Of a DNA stretch of 64,000 nt, positions 36,095-47,599 are shown piece after piece. This stretch comes from Trichopria drosophilae. Its lineage: Eukaryota; Arthropoda; Insecta; Hymenoptera; Diapriidae. A program made the position numbers and the translations under genes. Within the stretch, counting starts at the first letter, position 1. Each line of letters starts with the position of its first letter. Location of the stretch: the NCBI GenBank assembly GCA_030407085.1, contig CM059584.1:146682001-146746000 (forward strand). The letters are read 5' to 3'. The notes beneath the pieces were generated by a model. It worked only from the letters and a program-made list of their open reading frames with translations. It did no database searches and had not been told where the DNA came from.

Positions 36095-36700
36095 GCAGAG
36101 AAATAATAAGTTCGTATTGCCGCCCGGCCCAAGCAAAAACTACCGTTGGGGCTCAAATTCAAAATGGCGATTGAAATTGGAAGTCGTTTAAAAAGAACAT
36201 TTTTATGAACAGCTACAATTTTATTATACTTTTAAGAATGTTTGTTTTTAATTTCTGGACGTTTTTCTGTAGAGTGCTAAATTTTGTACAAAAGTCACAG
36301 AGGGCTACATTCGAATGTTAATAGGTGAGCCATGAGCAATGATAAAATGTGCAATATGTTTAATAGAGATTGTAGAATGCTCATTGTTAACTTATGACAC
36401 TACATTGTAGCGTTATTTGTGGATTACCTATTAACTTTAGACTATAGCTCTCCCCGACTTTTTGATTGGAAATTTTGTGCTCTACAAAAAATTTTACAGA
36501 TCATTATAAGTAATTATTAATAACCGAATTGTCTAGATATTATGAACAAATATTCTTAGAAGTGCAGTGGAACTGTAGCTGTTCATAAAAATGTTCTTCT
36601 TAAACGACTTCCAATTTTAACCGCCATTTTAAATTTGTTTGAGCCCGGAACGTTGTTTTTGCTTAGGTCGGGCGGCAGTGGGAGCTTTTTATTTCTCTGC
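36095..36700. mobile_element. 606-bp foldback element in an intron
   Basis: The ends GCAGAGAAATAATAAGTTCG and ATTTCTCTGC (inverted) flank arms containing GGCTCAAATTCAAAATGGCG against GCCATTTTAAATTTG, and AAGAACATTTTTATGAACAG against CTGTTCATAAAAATGTTCTT. The centre includes GGAAATTTTGTGCTCTACAA (near 36468), which also occurs in the foldback at 43706-44512. Confidence 0.7.
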
Positions 36701-37342
36701 AGGTACGACCTGTACTACCCAGCAATGGAAAATGTATTGATATGCATAGCCTTGAATTTATTTTTCCATTTTTGAATTCGCTATTTGAATTTTTCGAATG
36801 CATTCTGATCTAATGTAGCACCGAAAGAGCGAGTAATGAATGCATTTTGAAGTTGCAAAAGTATCTTCTTTTAGATCGAAATGGACTCATTAAAAAATGT
36901 TATAACTCATTATAACACATATTTTTTAAACCATAAGATAAGACATAACTGATATAACATTTTACAATTTCTTCTGTACGTATAAATAATTTGAATGCAT
37001 ATCAGTTCTTTTCTATACATTTACCATTGTAGTAGCGAATTCAAATGTCTTGGAATTGTTCAATGCATTTAAATGCATTTTCGATTTTTGGGTACTGACT
37101 ACTGCACAGTTCTTGATTTCTGATTGTAACTTTATTAGTATCTCATTACATATACTGTTTATTATATTTCATGAATATGTACACTACATTAATATTAAGT
37201 AGATTAACATACCATACAATTTGTGACTTAGTTAAAATTTTGTACAAATTCAATGTACAAACGATATTTTCGGCTGCATTTGCTCATGAGTCAGGCTGTT
37301 GTGGGTTATTCTTGTAACAAGATTTTAAAATTATATTTGCAG

Positions 37343-39915
37343 ATGTCGTCAGTGAAAAAAATCCGACACATCTCACTCCACGATCTCGCAAACGGAAAAG
37401 AACCGCATCGAAATGTTCCTTTGTTGAAGATCACATTTACGATGAATCACCAAGAACGAAGAAAAGGAAATACGACTTGGTGGTTCAAAAAAACAAAGAA
37501 CTAAAAGCGAAGCTTGCACAAGAAAAGCAGCGGACCTCGCGCATGAGAGCTACTATTCTCCGATTAAAAAAAAAATGAAATCATGTCAACAATTAATAAC
37601 GATTTGCGCAAAAAGAAGTAAATTTCCGAGCCTGGGTCACAGGCGTTAAATTCCTTTAACGACGATGATGATGTCATGAAGTTTCTCGAAAGGTTTTCCA
37701 GGAATCGAATGCTGCATAACACTGCTAAAGAGAAACGTAAGAAATTTACGAAACGCCGCAGTACTGGTGTGAACGGTATTTCTCGAAAAAAGTATCCTCC
37801 GTCAGTTAGAGCATTTGCTTTCACTTTAAATTTTTACTCTCCCAAAGCCTATGCATTTGTACGTCACAAATTTTGCAATGCTCTGCCTGATCCAAGAACT
37901 CTTCGGGCATGGTACTCTTGCATTAATATCAAACCTGGAATCACGGACGAAAGTCTCTCGACGTTGAAACGGAGAGCCGAGGAAGCACATAAGGAAGGGA
38001 GGAAGGTCGTGATAGCGTTCATGTTGGATGAAATGGGCCTAAAAGCAGGGTTTCAGATGCTGAGGAATAATGACCATAGCGGATACGCAGACATTACAGT
38101 TGCACAAGTAGCACCAAAATCTTCAAAATTCCCATCAGGTACATCGAAAACAGCGCAATCTAAGGATATGAGTTTGAATGCTCTGGTTTTCATGGTAGTC
38201 TCTGTTGACGGGTCCTGGAAAATTCCTGTTGCGTACTACTTAGTTCAGAGTATGAAAAGTGACACACTAAAGAAGCTCATTTTGGATGGCCTCGAGGCAC
38301 TTCACAAAGTTGGTGTAACTGTGCTTTCTATTACACTGGATGTACCAGCGAAACATTTTTCATGTGTAACTGACCTAGGAGCATCTTTTGCAATTAACGA
38401 TCTGAGGCCGTATTTCGTCCATCCTATTACAGGCGAGAAGATACGCGTAATTTTTGATGCCTGCCATATGCTGAAACTCTTGCGAAACACATTAGGTGAC
38501 TTCAAATGTTTGAGAGACTCGGCTGGGTCTATCATAGACTGGAAATATGTAGTTGAACTCGCAAAACTTCAAGAGGATGAAGGTATTAGAGCTGGCAATA
38601 AGGTTCGACGTGCCCATGTCGAGTACTGGAAATCCAAGATGAAGGTGTCCTTAGCAGCCCAAACTCTAAGTAGCGGTGCGGCGGATGCCATAGAGTTCTG
38701 CGATAAACACCTACATCTCCCACAATTTGAAGGAAGTGAAGGTACTGTTAAGTTCATGAGATGCGGAAATAAGTTATTTGATTTCATGAACTCTCGTAAT
38801 CCCCATGTAAAAGGAACGAAAGGCCCATTGCGCGTAGACAACGAGTCTGAATGGCGTACGGCAATCCAAGACGAAATTGCTTACATAATGGGAGTTAGTA
38901 ATTTTGAAGCCGTACCTATGTACAAAACTGCACGGCGAGCAGGCTTCGTGGGACTCGCAACAGGAGCAATGGCGGTTATTCAGTTATTTGATGATTATGT
39001 TAAGCCCACTTACTGAAGTACTTGTTCACTAACAAATTCAGCCAAGATCACTTGGAGCTATTTTTTGGTGCCGTAAGAAGATGCGGGGGCTGGCGCCCAA
39101 ATCCAACGTGTTCTCAATTCAAAGCAGCATACCGGAGATTACTTGTCCGTCATGAAGTGCAGTCCTGCAATGGTAATGTAGAAGCCTTAGATTCAACTAA
39201 CATTCTGACAACTTCGTCAGGTCTTGCACGGCGTAATAAGCCAGATGAATACGATTTAACCACGTACGATGCGATCGAGAATGACAGAGTTTCAAAAAAA
39301 TATGGTCTTAATCGCGACGTTGAAATTGACAACGAAGAAATTATGCGTGAATTTCTTAATTTTCACGACCAAGTACCCGAAGAACTAGATGAGTTCTTTA
39401 CAAACTCGGTGGCTTACATATGTGGATATGTCGTTAGAACACTGTGTATTCTTGGCAGACCAAGCATTCAATGCACAGTTTGTAAAGCTGCTTTATTTCA
39501 AGAATCGCAGAGTGTTGCATTATTCGCCGAAAATAACCTTCTTGGAATTAGGAGTAGAGGTGGTTTGATTTTTCCCAGCGCATCAGTCGTGAAATTGTGT
39601 ACTCGGGCAGAGGTTTTGTTAAGAAAAGCTCGCAATGTAAATAACAGCATGCCCATATTGGAGCCAAATTTTCCTGCACTCGTATGCGATGTTGTTGTTC
39701 GTTCTTGTTTATGTGAGGATTGCACGGTGTTTGATTCTTTGCATGAAAACGACCAAAATAATTTTTTACAGCATAAGGAAGAGCTTTGTAAAATAGTTTG
39801 TAAGGTTTTCATTACAAATCGTTTATTTGCATTCACAAAACATGCTTCAGAACTGGCTGTAGGTACAAAGCTGCGACATTACATGACACGGGCGATTATT
39901 TGGAAAAATCAATAA
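37343..39915 (+). pseudogene. P-element/THAP9-like transposase, main exon, decayed
   Basis: After an acceptor at 37341-37342 the frame reads VVSEKNPTHLTPRSRKRK, a basic coiled coil (KYDLVVQKNKELKAKLAQEK) and LRLKKK. It then shifts by one base in an A-run near 37570, meets a TAA (37619-37621), and continues from 37676 as MKFLERFSRN...YPPSVRAFAFTLNFYSPKAYAFVR, with LDEMGLKAG, RVIFDACHMLKLLRNTL, and PLRVDNESEW. A one-base shift near 39008 separates this from YLFTNKFSQDHLELFFGAVR, GGWRPNPTCSQFKAAYRRLL (39022-39915), the clearest P-element/THAP9 signature. P transposases are GTP-dependent RNase-H-fold enzymes; LDEMG and FDACH contain candidate catalytic Asp residues. With at least three lesions this copy is dead. 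P-type terminal repeats were not found. Confidence 0.85.
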
Positions 39916-39919
39916 GGCT

Positions 39920-41405
39920 TTGTTTGCGTTGCGTTAAAATGTATTATTTATGTTAATGAAAGTTATGTTAACAAAAATTTTCGATTTATGTTAACCATAT
40001 ATTTTATTGGATGTTCAGCCAAATAATAATTTATTCTTAAATTTTTAATAATGTTACTATCCCTCCAAAATATATTTATTGTTGCTTCTGCATGGCTACA
40101 TATGTTATCGGTTACTTTTATGCACTCATTCATCATTATTATGCTTATGAAGACTACCCGCATTTAACACGTATTCATCTGAGATGAGGTAATGTGTTTG
40201 TATAGTAACAATCACTATGTTTGTATGTGTCTAAAATTTATATTTACGTATTACAGGTGGTATAGAAGAACAGGCTCAACAATCTATTTCATGTTGCTCA
40301 ACAAAGACCTTTCCTTGGGGACATTGGACTTGTGAATATGCAGTTGGACATCATTCAACCACTGACTTCATGAGAACTACCTGAAAACGTTGCGTATTAC
40401 GTGTGTACAAAAATTTTAGAAGCGAATTGTAAATGAAGATTAACAAATTATAATTTGTTAAAGCTGAGGAAGATAGATCGTTCAGAGTTCATAAATTTAT
40501 CAAGACTGCATACTTATACGATACAAGTACACACAGGCACTTGTCTTACTTGGGATCTACTCTCCGAATTAACTCCTTCAATTTTACAGAGGCCATGTAC
40601 ATTTGTTAATACGTGTGACCAAGCTTATAAATGTAATGGTTTCATTGTTATATATCATAAACTCATTGTATTACCTCTATGAAGTTTTCCCACCTCTTAC
40701 AAAGAGTATAATGTGATATATGTATGACAATGGAGTTTACTCCATTCAATGGCAATGGAATGTACTCCATTCAATGTGTGATTTAACATTTGTGTAATAA
40801 AAAAATGTTTGTCATTTTAATAATGTTGCATCTAATGTCGTTCATTTTCTTGCTGTATACCTAATATCTTGAAAAAATGTCGGATTCCACCCGAAACCTC
40901 CTAACTCGGCACAATCGAAAGGTGAAAACTATTCTAATCCGCCCTAATCGTACGTAATCCGAATTTTGAAAAAAAAAATAATAATTTGAATACATTTTTT
41001 TATTTGTAACTTTTTAATTAGTGTTTTTTTTTTTTGTTAAACTTTTTTCAGATAATTTAATTAATGTGTTACTCGTACTTTTCGAGTACTACATTGCATT
41101 CATATCCAGAATTTCACGTATTTTTTAGATTGTAGCTGCTGATTCCCGATTTAGCAGCCATCAAAAGAAAGCGATACGATATGCAAAATTTTCACAGAAT
41201 AATGTGGAATCTGATACTCCATTGTAGGTTATCAAACATGTTTGAATTTGTATTTATTAAACGACGAGGCTACAATGTAGTGCATAACAATAATTACAGA
41301 GTAGCAAAACTGAAGAGCGAGAAAAACGAAACGCATCAACAGTATCTTGCAGAGATATATCGATATATCTGTACGCAACCGGGTACGGAAAAACACAAAA
41401 CTATA
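39920..41405. other. Intergenic, nothing recognised
   Basis: AT-rich. A short inverted/tandem motif ATGGAGTTTACTCCATTCAATG repeats at 40731-40780 (two ~25-bp copies). No gene seen. Confidence 0.5.
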
Positions 41406-41408
41406 AAA

Positions 41409-41478
41409 GAATAATAATAATGATAATAATAAATATAAATATAATAATAAAAAAAAATAATAAATAACAATACAAATA
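41409..41478. repeat. AAT/AAAT microsatellite
   Basis: An A/T run dominated by AATAATAAT. It lies just beyond the 3' end of the minus-strand retrotransposon fragment and may be its tail. Confidence 0.8.
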
Positions 41479-41537
41479 AAATAAAAATACGTATTAACAA
41501 ACGTGATCCGCAGTTATATGTTTATAATCAAATTCGA

Positions 41538-41930
41538 TTAATAATTTTCCACGAGTATACTATCCATAAATTTCGCTATGACCTGCTCAGAATTTTTATT
41601 ACTCAGAATTTTGTACTTGCTAGGTAGTTTCTTGTAGTATAATATAGCAATAAATTTATGATTCTGCCTTCCGATTTCTAACTTCACTTTTGGTAGAGAT
41701 ATTGATTTAAAACGAGTAGTCGACATACTATTGAGATAATCATTTTTCAAATAATCGTAATGATATGAAATGCATTCTAATACATACTTGTTCTGAATTA
41801 ACATAGGTTTTTTACGTTTGCTATTATGTTTTACCAATATTTTAATAACTTTCTTGTGAACATTAAGTAATAAATTAAAAATTGTTTTTTTAGCTGAACC
41901 CCAAACAGTGATTCCATATGTGTTGCTACT
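41538..41930 (-). pseudogene. 3' end of a non-LTR retrotransposon reverse transcriptase ORF
   Basis: On the minus strand the frame enters as NTYGITVWGSAKKTIFNLLL, then NVHKKVIKILVKHNSKRKKP, and runs to KFMDSILVENY and a stop at 41538. YGI.VWG...K..LN.....QKK.IKIL is the typical segment just after the reverse transcriptase thumb in jockey/R1/CR1-type elements. The catalytic RT domain is absent, so this is a 5'-truncated insertion of about 400 bp. The AAT-rich run downstream fits a retrotransposon tail. Confidence 0.7.
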
Positions 41931-42014
41931 TTTTTAGTTAAATAAAATAACACCCTCGTGGCTACTAACTAGTACACGACCAGTAATAGGTGCTGGGGCA
42001 TTTATTTTTATTGT

Positions 42015-42160
42015 ATTCGCCCTGTTAAGTTCCTCTGGTGGCGAAAATTGAAGTAAAAGAATTGGGCCCACATAGGGTACACAATGATGAAAAACGTCAT
42101 AGTGGGTCCAATTATTTCATTGTTCCATTTTCGCCACCAGAGGAACTTAACAGGGCGAAT
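42015..42160. mobile_element. 146-bp near-perfect hairpin MITE
   Basis: ATTCGCCCTGTTAAGTTCCT at the left is matched by its exact inverse at the right (AGGAACTTAACAGGGCGAAT). Arms continue through CTGGTGGCGAAAAT and GGGCCCACATAG, leaving a loop around GATGAAAAACGTC. High arm identity suggests a young insertion. Confidence 0.8.
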
Positions 42161-42169
42161 CTTGCAGCA

Positions 42170-43700
42170 AGCAAAAAGCAAACAAAAGCTGTAGCAGGTT
42201 AAGGAAGTGAAATTTACCGCCAATCGAAATTTAAAAATGGTTTCTTTTTCATTTTTGAGGAGAATTTCACCCCTTTACGGCTTTTCCTCAGCCCTTAAAT
42301 TACAAATAAATATAGAGACTTATGCAAGTACAAACACTTAAATATATTATCCCAGACTAATATTAATTAAAATTATTTTGAAAACAAAAAAAAAAAATTG
42401 AACAAATTTCATAAACCTGATTAAAATAGGGTTTCTTATTTTTTTCAATCATCTTGCTCATCATTTTATACTCTCTAGAGAAAAAACCAGACAGGTTACT
42501 AAAATATATACAATTACATATTTCTTCAATCCTTTTATGAAGTGGAATATCTTTAAAATACAATAAATCGAATAAAAATAGGGCTTTTATTTTTTTGTAC
42601 TATGGCGCATGTTTAAAAAGATTTTTTTAAAGATTGAAGAGCTGGTATTTAGGAATTACGACTTCTACAATTATTTTCGAAAAGGGCTTTTTTTTAAACT
42701 CGAGAAAACAATTATTAAATGTGTTAATAATTTTTTTTTTTATATAATAAAAGTTGATTTCATGAATCGAGAAATCAACTATATACATTAATCAATTTTT
42801 TTCAATTTCTATTAAGTTTTGTACACGACACTCTTCAAGATCATTTTGAATAGCGCGACATCATTCCAGTGAGGACTTCGGGCTTGGCGGGCTTCGGGTT
42901 TATTCGTGCGCCCTCGGTCCCCCTCCGCCATATTGGATAATTGCCTGTCTTATATCACGCTTTCGGCCGCCGAACATATATATGCGTGCCCCATCCATGT
43001 GTAATAGATCAGTCTAGTGCTTCCGCTCCTCTGTTTTTACTCACCTGGGATTGCTACCGGGTTTCGGCACCAAAATGTTATAAATTCGAGTGAAAGCAGA
43101 GAAAGGATTAATATTAAAGATCGACAGTTATTGGAATCATAAAATTATATATTTTCTCTTAAAAGAAACGGAGAAGCAACTTCGATTATAGTGAAAACCG
43201 GGTTGAAAATGTAAATCGCGCGACCGAGTAAATTTGAACAAGTTCAAAAGATACTAGGGAAACACGAACCAACTGAAATTGAAACGAATCGAATACAAAT
43301 AGATCAGTGATCGAATACCAATTCGAAACTCCAAGAATTTTCCAGAGTTGCCGAATAGCTCCTTTGACTGTGAGCTAGCACCAGCTATAGAAGATTGCTA
43401 GGCATATAAACAGACCGTTGTCAAGGAATGTTTTTCATTTCGTTTTCGTACTTTTCGATCCTTCTATTAGAAATTTTGGATCACGGATGACGGAGCTTAC
43501 TGGCACATCGATTTTTATTTCTTTCATTCCATTTCTTCTTCGATCCCTCACTTCCTCACTCTCTTTCTCTGACGGAAGATACTAGACAGCTATTCGTGGA
43601 TGCGCTACCAAAATGTACCGTACCATTAATTCCTGTGTCGATAATCCTTTGGACTTCTTGGTCCGGGTGGCTAGCCACGGCAGATCTCGAGACTCCGAGT
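42170..43700. other. Non-coding, nothing recognised
   Basis: No gene. CACCAAAATGT near 43070 and TACCAAAATGT near 43605 bound about 530 bp that could be an old LTR, but no matching terminal dinucleotides or primer-binding site are clear. Confidence 0.4.
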
Positions 43701-43705
43701 GCCCA

Positions 43706-44512
43706 CACTGAGAGAAGTTTAGGGTAGCAGGTACCCTAAGCTAGGAGACGGGCGGTCCGAAAAATAAAAACCGCAATTAAACCGCGATTAAAAATTCTGG
43801 GCGTTAAATTAAAATTTCTTTTCTTTAGCACCATCCTTGTTTTAGCTTTAAGAAAGTGTATAAACAACTTCCGAACGGTTAAAGTATTTAATGATATTAA
43901 AAAACTCGACCGAAGTACAAAAGTTGGTGTTATTTTCATATTAACGCTTCCGTCGTGAAAATGGTGCAAGATAGCATAAAATTGTACTAAACCTTTTTTA
44001 TAGAGCACGAAATTTCCTACAAAAATGTCACGGCGACCCCTAATCTAAAGTCAATAGTTTAGCCATAAATAATGCTTAAAGTTGCATCGAAAATTTTTGA
44101 GGTTATAGACCGGTCACCGTTGACTTCTAAGATGAAATTATGTCGTTATTTCTGGCTAAACTATTGTCTTTAGACTAGGGCCCTCACTGACTTTTTTGTA
44201 GGAAATTTTGTGCTCTACAATAAAGGTTTAGTACAATTTTGTGCTATCTAGCACGGTTTTCGATACGGAAGCGTTAATATGAAAATAACACAAATTTTTA
44301 TACTTCAATCGAGTATTTTAATATAATTAAATACTTTAACTATGTAGATGTTGTATACACACTTTCTTAATGCTAAAACAAAGATGGTGTAGAAGAAAAA
44401 AATTTCTATTTTAACGCCCACAATTTTTAATCGCGGTTTAATCGCGGTTTTTATTTTTCGGACCGACCGTGCCCTAGCTTAGGGTACCTGCTACCCTAAA
44501 CTTCTCTCAGTG
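43706..44512. mobile_element. 807-bp CACTG...CAGTG foldback (CACTA-like, non-autonomous)
   Basis: Ends CACTGAGAGAAGTTTAGGG and CCCTAAACTTCTCTCAGTG, with CA dinucleotides on both sides (43704-43705, 44513-44514). Arms of about 380 bp share TAGGGTACCTGCTACCC, AATCGCGGTTT and CGTTAATATGAAAATAACAC in inverted order. No coding capacity. Termini and 2-bp duplication resemble the larger element at 49697-57449. Confidence 0.8.
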
Positions 44513-44519
44513 CATGCGT

Positions 44520-45170
44520 GTGTAACCTCCCGGATACTCTCCATTCGGGAGCGAATAGCCAGCAGGCCAATGTATCATACTCCAAAATGGAGTCCTATGT
44601 CCAATTTCGAGTTGTATCAAACTCCAAAATGTATGAATCTTTCATTAGGAATGCCTCATTTTCATTCAATACTTCAAAAAAATTCAAAGAATTCCATAAA
44701 ATGTTTCCTTATTTCATCACATTGTGATAAATTATTAGCGTCGGAAAAAATGAACGCCCATGTTTATTCTTTAGCTTTTGGGTATTTTCTTTTCAAATTT
44801 GAAATTGACTTTTTGTACTGTGACGAAATACGTCACTCATCTATCGCCTACCGAATCTAAATTGGAAGTTTCCGCGTTAAAGACTTAAGATTTAGTATTT
44901 AAGTGTGACCAGGCAAGAGGTCGATATCGGCTGACCCCGTATGCGGCGGCCACAGCAGGAAAATGCCGATGAAGCCGCGCAGTGGAAAATTGGCTATATA
45001 AATGGACCATTCTTATGGTCAAGGTCTGACGTAGAGCACCATCGACATAATCATTTCTCCGATTTCAATTACCAACATTATTTTCTCCCGCCTCCCATTA
45101 CCTGTCCGTCAATTGCGAGTTAAGCAGTTGAACGGAATTACCGATTCTCTCACAGAAGAGTCTGGTTATG
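44520..45170. other. Non-coding, nothing recognised
   Basis: Two words CATACTCCAAAATGG and CAAACTCCAAAATG repeat near 44575 and 44618. A TATATAAATGG word near 44995 could be a TATA box but no gene follows. Confidence 0.4.
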
Positions 45171-45175
45171 TGCGA

Positions 45176-45485
45176 AGTATAAATGTATTACAACATTCTT
45201 CGTATAAACCAATTTTATCAGAATTTCAGTGTGGCTGATTAAAATGTATGCTTACACTAGAAATTCATTATTAGTGATTGAAATATAGAAGTTGTTTCAT
45301 TGATGAAAGTTTCCTAACTGATAGTTAATAACATGAAACTTGGTCTGAAATACATCATCGAAAAGCAAGAATTAGACATGACAGATCCTTATAGACGCAT
45401 AAATGTATTGCAACATTCTTCGTATAAACCCATATTACGTAAATTTCATTGTCGTTGATTAAAATGTATACGTTAAGCCTGAAAT
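45176..45485. repeat. Direct duplication, ~90-bp copies 220 bp apart
   Basis: AAATGTATTACAACATTCTT...GATTAAAATGTATGCTTA at 45180-45260 recurs as AAATGTATTGCAACATTCTT...GATTAAAATGTATACGTTA at 45400-45475. Confidence 0.7.
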
Positions 45486-45854
45486 TCTTTGAGTTGTGTG
45501 AATCTTGTAGAATATGAAAATACATAACAGTATCCGCATATTGCATCGAAATTATTTGAAAATTGCGATCAGTAGAGAGGGATATAGAATTGATGTAGGG
45601 AGAGAGGCGTTAATGAGATGCAAAATAGCATAGGACTCAGAGAATCTCACTGATAGGCATCTTTGGAATTGAACAGAGTTTTGCAAAGCCGCATTAGAAT
45701 TCGTAGCTTCTCGTCATCTTATCAATAACACTCACACCAAAGAGGAAGCACGAGTTCTCGCTGAGGAAATTCAGGGGGCCCTGACGACATTGGCGAATAA
45801 TACATGCACCCAGGGAAACTGCCCCATTATTTTCATCCTCCACACGGAGAGAAA

Positions 45855-46035
45855 AAAAGCATAAATCTAACGCAGCAGTAGAGTAATTTATGCGCAAAGT
45901 TGCTTGAACATGTGAGGTGCGTCTATATAACGCAATAGAAGAAAGTCAAATTAACGCACGAGTACAGTAATTTCTACGCGAGTGTGAGATGCGTCAAATT
46001 AACGCAAGAGTTGCGTGATTTCTACGCGAGCCTGG
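45855..46035. repeat. Tandem repeat with AACGCA/TACGCGA words, ~60-bp unit
   Basis: Diverged copies of a unit containing GTGAGATGCGTCAAATTAACG and TAATTTCTACGCGA. At least three copies are recognisable, decaying toward the left. Confidence 0.6.
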
Positions 46036-46280
46036 AAAGTAATGCTATACAAAAAATAAAAATAAAACGTCGACATCCCGAATTTTTTGAAGCAAGAATC
46101 TGCGCTGTCGAAAACAGATAACCCATATGGAAAAAATGCAGTCCGCGAAATCGAATTTTTACACCTTTCGTAAGATTTTATGGCATCATGCGATCCAGCG
46201 ATAATCGGACCGGCTTTGCTGGTTCTCGTACGCCGGTATCGCATTCGGGCAGTAAAATTTGGTTTTACGGCCTTGTATCG

Positions 46281-46425
46281 AAATAGTACATTACCTAACA
46301 AGGGTGTAAAGTATACTTTTATACACGGGCGGGAACTGCACTGACGAGGCGCCGAGTCATGTGTAAAGTTCCCGCGCGTGTGTACAAAAGCATATACTTT
46401 ACACCCATGTTAGGTATCCTATTTT
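46281..46425. repeat. Foldback with AAATAGTAYATTAC end
   Basis: The left end AAATAGTACATTACCTAAC is matched by the right end, reverse-complemented as AAATAGGATACCTAAC. Arms continue through GGGTGTAAAGTATA and GCGGGAAC. End shape is shared with the elements at 17731 and 26753. Confidence 0.65.
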
Positions 46426-46426
46426 T

Positions 46427-46615
46427 TGTAATTGCGTGCGTAAAGAGAGTGTGGAAAGTTTTGATGCTTGCTTGAGTGCGTAAAGTAAACTTTACGCATG
46501 ACGCGATCACTTTACGAAGATCGTCGTCGGGAGTGCGTAAAACTTTACTTTAAGCGCGAAAGATAGGCATCGTACTTTACAAACGAAGTTTACGCACGCA
46601 ATTACGAAAATACTA
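46427..46615. repeat. Adjacent foldback rich in GTGCGTAAAGT
   Basis: TGTAATTGCGTGCGTAAA (46427-46444) is mirrored by TTTACGCACGCAATTACGA (46589-46607). Between them GTGCGTAAAGT and ACTTTACGC words alternate. It follows the preceding foldback directly. Confidence 0.6.
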
Positions 46616-46735
46616 TTACGTACGTCTTTTCGGTGCGTAAAGTAAACTTTATATGAGACAAAAATAGAAATGTTGGATTCGATAAAGGAATATTTTTATC
46701 TCTGTATTAATATATATACATATTATAAATGTGAA

Positions 46736-47385
46736 ATTCGGATTCACACTACCACACGTAAAAAACGAACTGTTGATGAAATCTTTTAATGTCAACGACC
46801 GTATTCCCAAGACTCACATTATCAACATTTCTTATAAAACGGTTAAGGATAACTGTTGTTAAAAGGCATCAGCATAAACTTATAATCACAAACTAATCAC
46901 GAAGATAATATAGCAAAAGTGTATGGTACCTGTGGACAAAAAGTCATTCTAAGAAAAAAGAAAGCTGGAAAATGTTATATATATAACAAAAATGGAAATT
47001 TTGGATTCGATAGAAGAATATTTTTATCTTTATATTAATATGTCTATATATTATAAATGTGAAGTTCGGATACATATTAATATAAAGATAAAATTATTCT
47101 TCTATCGAATCGAAAATTTCCATTTTTTTTCATATTTGTTTATATATACATACAATTTTTCAACTTTCTTTTTTCTTAGAATGACTTTTTGTCCACAGGT
47201 ACCGTACATTTTTGCTCTATTTTCTTCGTAATTAGTTTGTGATTATAAGTTTTATGCTGATACATTTTAAAAATAGTTATCATTGACCGTTTGATAAGAA
47301 ATTTCGATAATGTGAGTCTTGGGAATACGGTCGTTGGATATTAACATAACAGTTCGTTTTTTCCGTACGGCAGTGTGAATTAGTG
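46736..47385. repeat. Palindrome of ~650 bp centred near 47057
   Basis: The inner arms (GGATTCGATAGAAGAATA and its inverse TATTCTTCTATCGAATC-like) and outer arms (GTACCTGTGGACAAAAAGTC and GACTTTTTGTCCACAGGTAC) are strongly paired. Outermost, CACACTACC...GAACTGTTG pairs with ACAGTTCG...GTGTGAAT. Parts of the left arm are also duplicated just outside (46670, 47520). No coding capacity. Confidence 0.75.
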
Positions 47386-47599
47386 CATTTATCGTAATTT
47401 ATATTATAGCAAATATATCGGGATAACATCTTGTTTTTAATCCAACCACAATAAATACTGAAGAGGGCCAACGCCAATCTTATGGCCGAAACGTGAAGTA
47501 ACGTCTTTTGATTTTCAACGACCGGATTCCCAAGACTCACATTATCAAAATTAGTTTGTGATGCGTTTCAAATCATAAAAATATAAACACACTACGTTC

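Noticed and set aside
43067..43617. Possible LTR bounded by ACCAAAATGT words
   Set aside because: No TG...CA pair, primer-binding site or flanking duplication could be defined.
44988..45002. TATA-like box (CTATATAAATGG)
   Set aside because: No gene or transcript structure follows, so it cannot be supported as a promoter.
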